A stretch of DNA of 64,000 nucleotides from the NCBI RefSeq assembly GCF_018918145.1, contig NZ_JAHLPX010000007.1, forward strand, positions 372,001 to 436,000. Reading direction: 5' to 3'. The notes under the pieces are model-generated. The model saw nothing but the letters and a program-made list of their open reading frames with translations, was not told the origin of the DNA and searched no databases. Numbering within the stretch: the stretch's first letter is position 1; each line of letters opens with the position of its first letter. The DNA comes from Anaerotignum sp. MSJ-24. Its GTDB lineage: Bacteria; Bacillota; Clostridia; Lachnospirales; Anaerotignaceae. A program made the position numbers and the translations under genes. This document shows, in pieces, positions 1 through 8,683 of this stretch.

Positions 1-1148
1 TTCTTGAGTGATTCAAGTCTGTTGAGTGCCTCGATAAGTGTATCGTCGTTCTTTGCAAAGTGGAAACGGATGTAGTTGTTCACATCTTCACGGAAGAAGC
101 TTGAGCCGGGTACAGCACCTACGCCGACCTCACGGGCAAGCCATTCGCAGAACTTAATATCGTTTGTTACCTTAAATTCATCTGTGTTTACAAGAACATA
201 GTATGCACCCTGAGGATCGCTGAAGCTTAAGTCAAGTCTTTTAAGTCCGTTGATGAACAAATCTTTTTTGTGCTGATATACTGCAAGAAAATCAGAGTAG
301 TATTTATCATCAAACTCAAGTGCTGTTACGACTGTTTCCATAAGAGGATGAGCTGCACCTACTGTAAGGAAATCGTGAACCTTTTTGGCTACGTCGATTA
401 TTTTTTCATCGGCAAATATGTATCCGAGTCGCCAGCCTGTTATCGAGTATGTTTTTGAAAGTGAACTGCAAGTGATTGTACGTTCAGCCATTCTCGGAAG
501 AGTTGCAAAGTAAACATGCTTGTTGGGCTGATAAACTATATGCTCGTAAACCTCATCAGTGATAACGAAAGTATCATATTTCTCCGCAAAATCGGCAATT
601 ATCTGGAGCTCATCACGAGTAAAAACCTTTCCGCTGGGATTTGAAGGGTTGCATAATATGATAGCCTTAGGATTCTGCTTGAAAGCGGCCTCAAGTACAT
701 CAACATCAAAATTAAATGCAGGAGGAATAAGTGGAACATATATAGGCTTTGCACTTGTAAGAATTGCGTCTGCACCGTAGTTTTCGTAGAAGGGTGAGAA
801 TACAATTACCTTATCGCCGGGATTGCATACTGTCATCATTGCACACATCATTGCCTCTGTGCTTCCGCAGGTAACAAGTACATTTTTGTCTGCGTCATAT
901 TTCATACCGGAGAAATGCTCCTGCTTTTTTGCGAGAGCCTCTCGCATTCTCTGTGAACCCCATGTAATTGCATACTGGTGATAATTTTCGTGTGAAACCT
1001 CTGCCATACGGTTGATAAGTGCTTCGGGAGGATTGAAATCGGGAAATCCCTGTGAAAGATTAACTGCGTTATTTTCAAGAGATATTCTTGTCATTTTTCT
1101 TATCATTGATTCTGTAAATGTGTCTGTTCTTCTGCTTAAACTGGGCAT
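1..1148 (-). CDS. PLP-dependent class I/II aminotransferase (3' end beyond the left edge)
   Basis: Reading the minus strand from ATG at 1146-1148 gives an open frame that runs off the window start, about 382 residues. It begins MPSLSRRTDTFTESMIRKM and carries fold-type I aminotransferase marks: NLSQGFPDF near the N terminus, CNPSNPSGKVF, ITDEVYEH and the PLP-binding lysine in SSLSKTYSITGWRLG. This matches the family of kynurenine/methionine-type and aspartate-type aminotransferases, cytosolic enzymes that move an amino group to a 2-oxo acid; the substrate cannot be told from sequence. A GGAGG site lies 9 bases upstream of the start. It is divergent from the AhpD-like gene. Family assignment is firm, specificity open. 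Confidence 0.9.
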   Translation of the reverse strand, partial: MPSLSRRTDTFTESMIRKMTRISLENNAVNLSQGFPDFNPPEALINRMAEVSHENYHQYAITWGSQRMREALAKKQEHFSGMKYDADKNVLVTCGSTEAMMCAMMTVCNPGDKVIVFSPFYENYGADAILTSAKPIYVPLIPPAFNFDVDVLEAAFKQNPKAIILCNPSNPSGKVFTRDELQIIADFAEKYDTFVITDEVYEHIVYQPNKHVYFATLPRMAERTITCSSLSKTYSITGWRLGYIFADEKIIDVAKKVHDFLTVGAAHPLMETVVTALEFDDKYYSDFLAVYQHKKDLFINGLKRLDLSFSDPQGAYYVLVNTDEFKVTNDIKFCEWLAREVGVGAVPGSSFFREDVNNYIRFHFAKNDDTLIEALNRLESLK

Positions 1149-1300
1149 TTCCGAAGTTCCTCCTGTGCATTGTTTTATTAATGTAGATTTTTGTCAATAC
1201 TTTCACTATAATAGCATATTAAAACATTCAAGTAAAGAGAATTTTGTGAAAACTTCACATAGAACGAAATGTAAATTTTTATAATAAATTTGAAAAAATA

Positions 1301-1330
1301 TTGTGTATTTTATGGCGGTTATGGTATTAT
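1301..1330 (+). promoter_or_regulatory. Putative sigma-A promoter for the AhpD-like gene
   Basis: TTGTGT (1301-1306) and TATTAT (1325-1330) are separated by 18 bases, 49 bases before the ATG at 1379. A GGGGAG ribosome binding site follows at 1368-1373. The -35 box is weak, so this is only a plausible promoter. Confidence 0.4.
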
Positions 1331-1378
1331 ATTGAAATAAATAATAAAAAATTAAACTAAGAAAAAGGGGAGATTTTC

Positions 1379-1978
1379 ATGGCACTTGAATTTAATGAGC
1401 AGCTTTCTTTACTCCAGAAGCCTGATAGAGCAGAAATGACAGACGAGGAATTTGAAGTATTTGAAAAAAATGTTGATGCAATGATGGAAAACTGGGGATT
1501 CTGCAACAATCTTTTTAAGGTTCTTCCGCTTAATGCAAAGCAGTACATAGGTTTCCTTAACTTTAAGGCATCTCTTTTTACACCCGAAACATGCTATCTT
1601 TCAAATGCGGATAAGGAAATGATCGGTGTTGTTGTTTCTTCTGTAAACTGTTGTTCATACTGTCTTACTACTCATGGTGATGCGCTTAGAGGCTATACAG
1701 GCGATCCTGAATGGTGTGACAGAATTTCATATAACTACCGTTCAGCAAAGATGACTCCCAAACAGAGAGCACTTTGTGACTATGCATGGTTTGTTACAGC
1801 TCATCCTCAGGAAATAGATTCAGAGCAGGTTGACAAGCTTCGTGCTGTCGGCTTCAATGACCATGAAATCCTTGAAGCTGCTTATGTTGCCGGTTTCTTT
1901 AACTACACAAACAGATGGGTAGGAACGATTGCTCCACTTGCAAACGAAGGTCATTTCTTCCATAACAGAGAAAAATAA
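1379..1978 (+). CDS. AhpD/carboxymuconolactone decarboxylase-family protein
   Basis: A 199-residue cytosolic protein. The motif CCSYCLTTHGDAL around residues 90-103 is the CxxC...H signature of AhpD-like alkylhydroperoxidases, whose two cysteines and histidine reduce peroxides. The rest (KMTPKQRALCDYAW, a C-terminal helix pair ending in GTIAPLANEGHFF) fits the peroxidase-related subfamily of about 180-200 residues. The start at 1379 is preceded by AAAAAGGGGAG. It stands alone between a divergent aminotransferase and a terminator. No partner such as AhpC is in view, so the physiological reductant is unknown. Confidence 0.85.
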   Translation: MALEFNEQLSLLQKPDRAEMTDEEFEVFEKNVDAMMENWGFCNNLFKVLPLNAKQYIGFLNFKASLFTPETCYLSNADKEMIGVVVSSVNCCSYCLTTHGDALRGYTGDPEWCDRISYNYRSAKMTPKQRALCDYAWFVTAHPQEIDSEQVDKLRAVGFNDHEILEAAYVAGFFNYTNRWVGTIAPLANEGHFFHNREK

Positions 1979-2008
1979 TATTATGTGGTAACAGAATTTT
2001 TATATTAC

Positions 2009-2044
2009 AGCGGTGTACTTAAATTTACAGTATGCCGCTTTTTA
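2009..2044 (+). terminator. Intrinsic terminator after the AhpD-like gene
   Basis: The arms AGCGGTGTAC and GTATGCCGCT pair with two G-U wobbles around a short AT loop and are followed by a run of T. Confidence 0.7.
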
Positions 2045-2109
2045 TGGCATTAATTTACAAAAGTATAACTTTTGTAAGAAATTCTTAATCATTTGAATGG
2101 CTGTGTTTA

Positions 2110-2138
2110 TTGATTATTTTAACAATATTAGTTACAAT
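2110..2138 (+). promoter_or_regulatory. Sigma-A type promoter for the large SLH protein
   Basis: TTGATT (2110-2115), a 17-base spacer and TACAAT (2133-2138) match the vegetative consensus well and lie about 80 bases before the TTG start at 2218, leaving a moderate untranslated leader. Confidence 0.55.
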
Positions 2139-2217
2139 ATAGTCATAAAAATAAATTTGATATAAATATAAAGTAAAAATTATGTAATGAGTTTAAATCA
2201 TGATAGGGGGAATAACC

Positions 2218-4416
2218 TTGAAAAAATCAATTTTAGCAGTTGCTGCTGCGGCAGTTATGGCAATTAGCAGCGTAGGAACAGTACCGGCATATGCGGCATC
2301 AGTGTTTGCGGATATAAATAATCTTCCTTGGGCAGGTGCGGCTACATATATCGAAGAGGCATATAATCAGGGACTTATGGCCGGTTATAATGAAAATGGC
2401 AAGCTTTACTGTAAGGCAAAAAACAATGTTACATATAACGAGGCTGTTCAGCTTATGTATTCAATAATGAGCAAATACAAAGGAACAACTGTAAGCTCAT
2501 CGGTTGTAAGCAAATGGACAAACACAATGGCAGCCAACAATATTCCTTCATGGGCATATAACGCAGTTGCTTATGCACTTGAAAATTCCATACTTTCAAA
2601 AAACGACCTCAGAATTTTCATGGCTAATGCATCAACACAGAACAATGCAAGAAGAGAGGACGTAGCGGTTATTTTTGGTAAGGCTCTTGCAACAGTATAC
2701 AGCCTTTCATCAAAACCGACTATTTCTTACGGTGACTCATCAAGCGTTTCAACAACATCTGTGCCTTATCTTGAGCTCCTTAACAGACTCAATATAATGG
2801 TTGGCGATTCAAACAACAAGTTCAATCCAAAAGCGGCAATAAATCGTGCCGAAATGGCTGTTCTTGTGTCAAAGACATATAATACACTTAAGGGTAACGG
2901 TACATCAACACCCACAAATCCCGGACAGACAGGACAGGTTGTTCAGTACTCAGGTACAATTAAATCAAAAACATCAACTGCCGGCGGATATTCAATTTCT
3001 GTAAGTGGCAAAACTAACGGAGTTTCTATAACATATACATTTACAACAAATTCAGCAACTACTGTTATCAGTGGTTCGTCAACGACAACTGTTGATAAAC
3101 TTAAGACAGGTGATTCAATCGTTGCTGTATGTAACGGAAGCGTTGCATCAACAATCCTTTTAATGGCATCAGGTTCATCAACAACAGCTGCTGAGACAAA
3201 ATCAGGAACAATTTCCGGAATGACTTCAAGCACTATATCAATCAAATCCGGAAGTTCATCAAAAACATATGACGTAGAGGATACATCAAGCACAAAGGTT
3301 ACAATAGATGGAAGTAATAGCACATATGCTTCACTTAAAAACAAATTCAATGGCGGAAATGACTACACTGTAAAACTTTCACTCAACTCAAACGATGAAG
3401 TAATCCAGATTGTTGCTGAAAGCGGAAAAAGCTCAGGTAATGAAGTTAAGAGCATTACATCAAGAAAGCTCACTCTTACAAACGGTAAGTCATACGGCTA
3501 TGTAGACGATGATGAACTTGTTGTTAAGCTTGTTTCCGGAACATCAACAAAGACACTTGATGACATTGATGATCTTATTGAAAAATTCGATGATATGAAG
3601 AGCTCAGAAAAAATGACCGTTGCTCTTACACTTGATAAGCATGATGACATAGAAAAGATCGTTGCAACTATTTCAAGTAAGAGTTCATCTTCATCAGGTA
3701 AAACTATATCTTCTGTTGATAGAGATAAAGCTTATATCAAAATCGGATCAGATAAATACCATTTCCCCGATGATGATGACGATGTAAAAACAATGAAGTT
3801 TGACGGAGACACATACGAAAGAATCGATAAGTTCTTAAAGGCTCTCGAAAATGCACTTGATGACGATGAAACACTTAAGGCTGACATCACAATGGACGAT
3901 GATGATGAGTATATTTATAAAATTACTGTAACAATCGGTTCAAGTTCATCAGATGCTTCCGGCACACTTAAATCAATTGATACAGACGATAGAACAATCA
4001 AAATCGGTTCAAAAACATACGATTACACAAAGAGTACAGATTTCAGCATTACAGATGGTAATGATGAAATAGACGATGATGACGACCTTTATGACGCAAT
4101 CAGGAAGGACGAGAAGACTATCGAAATAGAGCTTACAATCAAAAACAAAGAAGTAACTAAGGTTGAAGGCTATGTAAAATCCGTAAAGGCTGATATTGAT
4201 AAATTTGAGTACAATAAGACAGCTTCAAAGTGCTATGTAGTTCTTGATAATTCATCAAATGCAAAATATTACTTTACATCAAAGACAAAATTCTCAGGCG
4301 ACTGTGATGATACCAAAGATATTGACAAGGCATTCAATGATGATGATGAAACTGTAACAGCAACACTTACACTTGATAAGGACGGAAAAATAACAAACAT
4401 CAAGACAAGCTACTAA
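2218..4416 (+). CDS. Large secreted SLH-domain protein with Asp-rich repeats
   Basis: The likely start is TTG at 2218, placed 7 bases after GATAGGGGGAA; the ATG at 2200 lies upstream of that site and would add six residues. The protein (732 residues) has a Sec signal peptide (KKS, hydrophobic stretch, cleavage near AYAAS). Residues about 35-230 contain S-layer-homology-like segments (ADINNLPWAGAATYIEEAYN, FNPKAAINRAEMAVLVSKTY), which typically anchor proteins to wall polysaccharide. A Ser/Thr-rich stretch follows, then about 400 residues of repeated modules of roughly 75-90 residues. Each has K-(S/T)-I-x-x-(D/R)-R-x-I-K-I-G-S-K-x-Y-like strands and acidic runs such as DDDDD and DDDDE. The runs suggest cation binding, which is inference. 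There is no LPXTG sorting signal. It is probably an abundant surface protein with its own promoter and terminator. Confidence 0.85.
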   Translation: MKKSILAVAAAAVMAISSVGTVPAYAASVFADINNLPWAGAATYIEEAYNQGLMAGYNENGKLYCKAKNNVTYNEAVQLMYSIMSKYKGTTVSSSVVSKWTNTMAANNIPSWAYNAVAYALENSILSKNDLRIFMANASTQNNARREDVAVIFGKALATVYSLSSKPTISYGDSSSVSTTSVPYLELLNRLNIMVGDSNNKFNPKAAINRAEMAVLVSKTYNTLKGNGTSTPTNPGQTGQVVQYSGTIKSKTSTAGGYSISVSGKTNGVSITYTFTTNSATTVISGSSTTTVDKLKTGDSIVAVCNGSVASTILLMASGSSTTAAETKSGTISGMTSSTISIKSGSSSKTYDVEDTSSTKVTIDGSNSTYASLKNKFNGGNDYTVKLSLNSNDEVIQIVAESGKSSGNEVKSITSRKLTLTNGKSYGYVDDDELVVKLVSGTSTKTLDDIDDLIEKFDDMKSSEKMTVALTLDKHDDIEKIVATISSKSSSSSGKTISSVDRDKAYIKIGSDKYHFPDDDDDVKTMKFDGDTYERIDKFLKALENALDDDETLKADITMDDDDEYIYKITVTIGSSSSDASGTLKSIDTDDRTIKIGSKTYDYTKSTDFSITDGNDEIDDDDDLYDAIRKDEKTIEIELTIKNKEVTKVEGYVKSVKADIDKFEYNKTASKCYVVLDNSSNAKYYFTSKTKFSGDCDDTKDIDKAFNDDDETVTATLTLDKDGKITNIKTSY

Positions 4417-4430
4417 TTTAAAAATCCATA

Positions 4431-4478
4431 AGAGATTGTCACCAATTAAAAGAGATTGGTTGACAATCTCTTTTTTTA
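4431..4478 (+). terminator. Strong intrinsic terminator after the SLH gene
   Basis: AGAGATTGTCA and TGACAATCTCT pair perfectly, with inner CCAAT/ATTGG pairing, followed by seven T. Confidence 0.9.
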
Positions 4479-4509
4479 TTGCTATTATCTTTTAAACGGG
4501 AGGGATAAT

Positions 4510-5463
4510 ATGTCACTTAAAGATGAAGTGCTTACCGAATTATCAAATAATGAATATATTTCCGGCGAAGAAATTGCAAAAAGACACTTTGTTTCCAGAA
4601 ACGGTGTGTGGAAGGCAATCAAATCGCTTAGAGAAGAAGGCTATGATATAGAGGCGGTAACCAACAAAGGCTATTACTTAAAGAAAATGACCGAAAAAAT
4701 AAATGCCGCCGCAGTCAAGAGCGACTGCAAAGACCGATGGAATGTAATTGTTATGGAGGAAACCGATTCCACAAATAACAGAGCCAAGGAAATGGCGGCA
4801 AACGGAGTGAACGAAAAGAGCGTTGTTATTTCCGACAGCCAGACAGGCGGCAGAGGAAGAATAGGCAGACCTTTCTTTTCACCGAAAAACAGAGGCCTTT
4901 ATATGAGTATTCTTGTAAGACCTAAGCTCAGTGTGGATTATGCTCCACTTATAACTTCCTATACGGCTACGGCTGTCTCCAAAGCGATTGAAAAGCTTAC
5001 AGGAAAAGAATGCACACAGATAAAATGGGTAAACGATATTTATATAAATAACAAGAAAATATGCGGAATACTCACTGAGGCAGGATTTGATTTTGAAGGC
5101 GGTATGCTGGATTATGCCGTTATAGGAATAGGCATAAACGTGCTCGGAGAAGAATTTCCGGCAGATATAGAAAATATCGCAACATCAATAGAAAAGGAAA
5201 CAGGAGTAAAGCTTTCAAGAAATGAACTTGCGGCAGAGATACTCAACAATGTTTATAATATTGAGAATGACATACATGATAAGAGCTTTCTTGAATATTA
5301 CAGAAAAAAATCCAATGTTCTCGGCAAGAGCATAACCGTTTATTACGGAAACGAAAGCTATGACGCCAGAGCAGTTGAAATAGATGACAATGCGGCTCTC
5401 GTTGTTGAAACGGAGAACGGCAGAAAAACACTTAATTCCGGGGAGGTAAGTATAAAATTATGA
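4510..5463 (+). CDS. birA: Bifunctional biotin-protein ligase/biotin operon repressor BirA
   Basis: 317 residues from the ATG at 4510, which follows GGGAGGGAT; the open frame extends upstream to 4456, but that stretch overlaps the preceding terminator. The N-terminal 60 residues form a winged helix (GEEIAKRHFVSRNGVWKAI), marking the regulatory class of BirA. The catalytic core has GGRGRIGRPFFSP, the biotinyl-AMP loop, and the KWVNDIYINNKKICGIL strand with its conserved lysines. The enzyme makes biotinyl-5'-AMP and transfers biotin to carboxylase subunits, and with bound biotinyl-AMP it usually represses biotin genes. It overlaps bioY by 4 bases, so uptake and ligation are translationally coupled. 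Confidence 0.95.
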   Translation: MSLKDEVLTELSNNEYISGEEIAKRHFVSRNGVWKAIKSLREEGYDIEAVTNKGYYLKKMTEKINAAAVKSDCKDRWNVIVMEETDSTNNRAKEMAANGVNEKSVVISDSQTGGRGRIGRPFFSPKNRGLYMSILVRPKLSVDYAPLITSYTATAVSKAIEKLTGKECTQIKWVNDIYINNKKICGILTEAGFDFEGGMLDYAVIGIGINVLGEEFPADIENIATSIEKETGVKLSRNELAAEILNNVYNIENDIHDKSFLEYYRKKSNVLGKSITVYYGNESYDARAVEIDDNAALVVETENGRKTLNSGEVSIKL

Positions 5464-5993
5464 AAACAAGAGATTTGACTTTAACGGCACTTTTTGCCGC
5501 AATATTATGTGTGGCCGCACCATTTTCAATTCCGGTAGGGCCTATACCGATAACATTGGCAACCTTTGCGATTTATCTTGCGGCTATTGTGCTCGGCAAA
5601 AAATACGGAACACTTGCGGTTGTTATATATATTCTTCTTGGTGCTGTCGGACTTCCTGTATTTTCGGGATTTTCAGGCGGATTTCAGAAAATCGTTTCCG
5701 CAACAGGCGGCTATATAATAGGATATATACCTTGTGCGTTTATTGTAGGAGCTATGTGTGAATACGGCGGAAACAAGAAAATATACGGTATACTCGGTGT
5801 AATTCTCGGAACAGCAGTGCTTTATATTATCGGTACATACTGGTTTATGTTTGTTTCCGGAAAAGAGCTTGCATATGCACTCGGTGCTTGTATACTTCCC
5901 TTCATTCCGGGTGATATTATCAAGCTTATTGTTGCTGTCGTTGTCGGTTATAAATTGAAGGGTTATGCGATTAAAGATATTGGAACATGCTGA
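5460..5993 (+). CDS. bioY: BioY biotin transporter substrate-binding subunit
   Basis: A 177-residue membrane protein with about six hydrophobic segments. It begins KTRDLTLTALFAAILCVAAP and carries the BioY marks PFSIPVGPIPITLATFAIYL and GLPVFSGFSGG, together with the C-terminal FIPGDIIKL. BioY is the S component of an energy-coupling factor transporter and binds biotin in the membrane; the ECF ATPase and T subunits are not nearby, so the shared cellular ECF module is probably used. Its ATG overlaps the birA stop (ATGA). BirA repression of this unit is likely but no operator was identified. Confidence 0.95.
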   Translation: MKTRDLTLTALFAAILCVAAPFSIPVGPIPITLATFAIYLAAIVLGKKYGTLAVVIYILLGAVGLPVFSGFSGGFQKIVSATGGYIIGYIPCAFIVGAMCEYGGNKKIYGILGVILGTAVLYIIGTYWFMFVSGKELAYALGACILPFIPGDIIKLIVAVVVGYKLKGYAIKDIGTC

Positions 5994-5998
5994 AATTT

Positions 5999-6037
5999 GT
6001 GCTATACTATTATATTAGTAGTATAGCACTTTTTTTA
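5999..6037 (+). terminator. Intrinsic terminator after birA-bioY
   Basis: GTGCTATACTA and TAGTATAGCAC form a perfect 11-bp stem followed by seven T. Confidence 0.93.
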
Positions 6038-6050
6038 TGGAGGATAATTT

Positions 6051-6542
6051 ATGAGAAAGAGAATAATATCCATAGTATCGGTTCTTATGATGCTTATGCT
6101 TATTATAACCGGCTGTGCAACAGGCTCGGCAGACAATATCGGTTCAAATACTTCCGAGGTTACCGAAAGCACAACTGAAAATGACGGAACTGTTATTGAT
6201 GAGGACGGAACATATGACAGCAAGGACGATGTTGCCTTGTATATAGAAACCTACGGACATCTTCCGAGTAATTATATCACCAAAAAAGAGGCACAGGCTC
6301 TCGGCTGGGAATGCGGCTCTCTTGAGCCTTATGCCCCGGGAAAATGTATCGGCGGAACGCATTTCGGCAACTACGAAGGACTTTTGCCGGAGGCCGACGG
6401 AAGAGAATATACCGAATGTGATATAAATACGCTCGGAAAGGACAGCAGAGGTGCAGAAAGAATAGTTTTTTCCAATGACGGACTTATTTATTATACGGGT
6501 GACCACTATCAGTCGTTTGAATTACTCTATGGGGAGGAATAA
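6051..6542 (+). CDS. Secreted barnase-family ribonuclease with lipoprotein-type signal
   Basis: 163 residues. The N terminus (RKR, hydrophobic stretch, LIITGCATG) looks like a lipoprotein signal with a lipobox cysteine near residue 22. It is followed by a Ser/Thr/Asp-rich linker. Residues about 60-163 match microbial guanyl-specific RNases of the barnase type: LPSNYITKKEAQALGW, a GGTHFGN segment, REYTECDINTLG with the general-base glutamate, RGAERIVFSNDG with the catalytic arginine, and the terminal DHYQSFELL with the catalytic histidine. These enzymes cleave RNA after G. All catalytic positions I can recognise are present, so it should be active. It is paired with a barstar gene 2 bases downstream. 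A membrane anchor instead of free release would be unusual for barnase. Confidence 0.88.
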   Translation: MRKRIISIVSVLMMLMLIITGCATGSADNIGSNTSEVTESTTENDGTVIDEDGTYDSKDDVALYIETYGHLPSNYITKKEAQALGWECGSLEPYAPGKCIGGTHFGNYEGLLPEADGREYTECDINTLGKDSRGAERIVFSNDGLIYYTGDHYQSFELLYGEE

Positions 6543-6544
6543 AG

Positions 6545-6817
6545 TTGAAGGAAATTATAATTGACGGAGATAAAATAGAAAGCAAATCAGAGGTGCATGA
6601 GATTTTTGTTAAGGAGCTGGATTTTCCGGATTATTACGGAAATAATCTTGATGCACTGGCAGACTGCCTTGATGAGCTTAACACTCCGGTAACAATAAGA
6701 TATATAAACAGAGAAAGAATGAAAATGAAATTCGGTCGCTTTGCAACGGTTTTAAGCTCTGTAATAAAGCTTGCGGCAAAGCATAATCCGAAAATAACAT
6801 ACTATGAATCAAAGTAA
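6545..6817 (+). CDS. Barstar-family inhibitor of the neighbouring RNase
   Basis: 90 residues from a TTG start at 6545, with GGGGAGG ten bases upstream inside the end of the RNase gene. KELDFPDYYGNNLDALADCL is the classic barstar signature, including the acidic residues and Tyr that plug the barnase active site. The small cytosolic inhibitor protects the producer from RNase that fails to leave the cell. The gene begins 2 bases after the RNase stop, so the two are co-translated. Confidence 0.92.
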   Translation: MKEIIIDGDKIESKSEVHEIFVKELDFPDYYGNNLDALADCLDELNTPVTIRYINRERMKMKFGRFATVLSSVIKLAAKHNPKITYYESK

Positions 6818-6834
6818 TAAAACAGGAGTAGCAT

Positions 6835-7494
6835 ATGAGAATTCGTAAAAAATCATGGGAAGCTGAGGAGCTTTCATCAAACAGACATCTTGTACATGAG
6901 CCTGAGCAGTATAAGGGCAAATGGCATGAATATTTCGGAAACGATAAACCCATTTATGCGGAAATCGGCTGCGGAAAGGGCAGATTTATTGTTCAGAACG
7001 CAATCGAAAATCCCGATGTGAACTTTATCGGTATAGAAAGACAGACAACAATAATGGCTATTGCCGCAAGAAAGGTCAGCCCTGAAATTGAAAATGTTGC
7101 ACTCATAAGAGGTGATGCGGAAACGCTCGGAGACATATTCGAGCCGGGTGAGCTTTCCAGAATATATCTCAATTTCAGTGATCCATGGCCTAAAAAACGC
7201 TGGGCAAAAAGAAGACTTACATACAGAGGTTTTCTTGAGCTTTATAAAAAGCTTTTGGGCGGAGATAAGGAAATTTTCCTTAAAACCGACAATACAGTGT
7301 TCTTTGAGTCATCGTTAAATGAGTTCTGCGAAACAGGCTGGAGTCTTTCAAATATTTCTCTTGACCTGCATAACAGTGATTATGAGGGAAATATTATGAC
7401 AGAATACGAAGAAAGATTTTCTTCAATGGGACAGCCTATTTATCGTCTTGAGGCAAGATGGAAACAGAATGGCGCTGATAAGGAAGGTAATTAA
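6835..7494 (+). CDS. trmB: tRNA (guanine-46-N7) methyltransferase TrmB
   Basis: 219 residues, the usual length. It has the SAM-binding motif YAEIGCGKGRFI near residue 40, the family's RQTTIMAIAARK helix, and NFSDPWPKKRWAKRRLT, the TrmB-specific DPWPKxRHxKRR block. The enzyme methylates N7 of G46 in the variable loop of tRNAs. AGGAGTAGCAT precedes the ATG. The gene runs directly into the PHP gene (stop at 7494, next start at 7495). Confidence 0.96.
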   Translation: MRIRKKSWEAEELSSNRHLVHEPEQYKGKWHEYFGNDKPIYAEIGCGKGRFIVQNAIENPDVNFIGIERQTTIMAIAARKVSPEIENVALIRGDAETLGDIFEPGELSRIYLNFSDPWPKKRWAKRRLTYRGFLELYKKLLGGDKEIFLKTDNTVFFESSLNEFCETGWSLSNISLDLHNSDYEGNIMTEYEERFSSMGQPIYRLEARWKQNGADKEGN

Positions 7495-8205
7495 ATGAAA
7501 TTTGTTCTTGATGCACATACGCACACAATAGCAAGCGGTCATGCCTATTCCACACTTTTGGAAAACGTGAATTATGTGGCTGAAAAAGGCCTTGAGCTTA
7601 TCGGCATTACCGACCATGCTCCGGCAATGGAAGGCAGCTTCGGCTCGGCATATTTTATCAATTTCGGCGTGATTCCCCGTGAAATTAACGGAGTTAAGGT
7701 AAGAATGGGCGTTGAGCTGAATATAATTGATTATGACGGAAATGTAGATCTTCCGGATTTTTATTTAGAAAGAATGGATTATGCGATAGCAAGCCTTCAT
7801 CCGCCCTGCATACCCTTTGGTACTCTTGAACAGAACATGAATGCCATATTTAAGGTAATGGAGAATAAGTATGTAAAAATACTCGGTCATCCCGGTGATC
7901 CGAGATACCCCATTGACTGTGAGGCTCTGGTTAAAAAATCTGCGGAAACGGGAACGCTTATAGAAATAAACAATGCGTCGCTTGTTCCCAACGGTTTCAG
8001 AGGCGGAAGCGAAAAATATATTTTCGATATATTAAAGCTCTGCAAAAAAATGGAGGTTCCTGTTATAGCCGCTTCGGACGCTCATTTCTGTACACATATA
8101 GGTGATTTTACCTATGTGGAGAAAATGTTTGAGCAGGCAGAGTTCCCGGAGGAGCTTGTTGTGAACAGATCAGTTGAAGAATTTGAAAAATATATTACAA
8201 AATAA
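7495..8205 (+). CDS. PHP-domain phosphatase, YcdX-like
   Basis: 236 residues. DAHTHTIASGHAYST near the start, GITDHAPAM, GVELNIID, IASLHPP, KILGHPGDPRYPID and AASDAHF supply the metal-binding His/Asp/Glu ligands of the PHP fold in the order seen in YcdX-type phosphatases, which bind a trinuclear metal centre. The substrate is not known. It begins immediately after trmB, so the two are probably co-transcribed. Confidence 0.9.
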   Translation: MKFVLDAHTHTIASGHAYSTLLENVNYVAEKGLELIGITDHAPAMEGSFGSAYFINFGVIPREINGVKVRMGVELNIIDYDGNVDLPDFYLERMDYAIASLHPPCIPFGTLEQNMNAIFKVMENKYVKILGHPGDPRYPIDCEALVKKSAETGTLIEINNASLVPNGFRGGSEKYIFDILKLCKKMEVPVIAASDAHFCTHIGDFTYVEKMFEQAEFPEELVVNRSVEEFEKYITK

Positions 8206-8298
8206 CTAAAATCTCTATCTGCTTATTTACTTTAAAACTTTAGTATGATAAAATAATACTATAATATATGAGAAAAATAATGAAGCGGGTGGGTGTTT

Positions 8299-8625
8299 AT
8301 GAACAGTAAAATAAAAAGTGAAGCTGCGGATAACTTATTCAGATGTATTCTTACAATGAATAACCTTGAGGAATGCTATAAGCTTTTCGAGGATTTATGT
8401 ACGGTACATGAAATTCAGGCGATTGCCCAGCGTATGCAGGTTGCGGAAATGCTTGACAGAAAATGTACCTATATAGAGATTGCCGAAAAGACCGGAGCGT
8501 CAACTGCTACTATCAGCCGTGTGAACCGTGCATTAACATACGGAACGGACGGATATAAGCTTGCAATCGAAAGAGTGCGTGCTCAGAAGGAAAAAGAAGA
8601 GCAGGAAGAAAATAAAGACTGTTAA
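8299..8625 (+). CDS. YerC/YecD family TrpR-related DNA-binding protein
   Basis: About 108 residues from the ATG at 8299; a GTG at 8293 is an alternative. The middle (IQAIAQRMQVAEMLDRKCTY) and the helix-turn-helix (IEIAEKTGASTATISRVNRA) match the TrpR-like YerC/YecD proteins of Firmicutes. In Bacillus subtilis YerC sits next to pcrB-pcrA-ligA, and here too pcrA-ligA lie just downstream beyond one SLH gene. The function is poorly known and no ligand can be predicted. A TATAAT at 8260-8265 may be its -10 box. Confidence 0.85.
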   Translation: MNSKIKSEAADNLFRCILTMNNLEECYKLFEDLCTVHEIQAIAQRMQVAEMLDRKCTYIEIAEKTGASTATISRVNRALTYGTDGYKLAIERVRAQKEKEEQEENKDC

Positions 8626-8629
8626 TAGC

Positions 8630-8665
8630 AATTGCCCACTTGAATGATAATTCAGTGGGTAATTC
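8630..8665 (+). terminator. Hairpin terminator after the yerC-like gene
   Basis: AATTGCCCACTTGAAT and AATTCAGTGGGTAATT form a long stem with a three-base loop followed by CTTTATT. Confidence 0.75.
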
Positions 8666-8683
8666 TTTATTGGAGTGATAATT

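Noticed and set aside
2943-3350. 135-codon minus-strand frame inside the SLH gene
   Set aside because: It is the mirror of the Ser/Thr-rich coding sequence; the plus-strand frame continues through it with signal peptide and SLH motifs.
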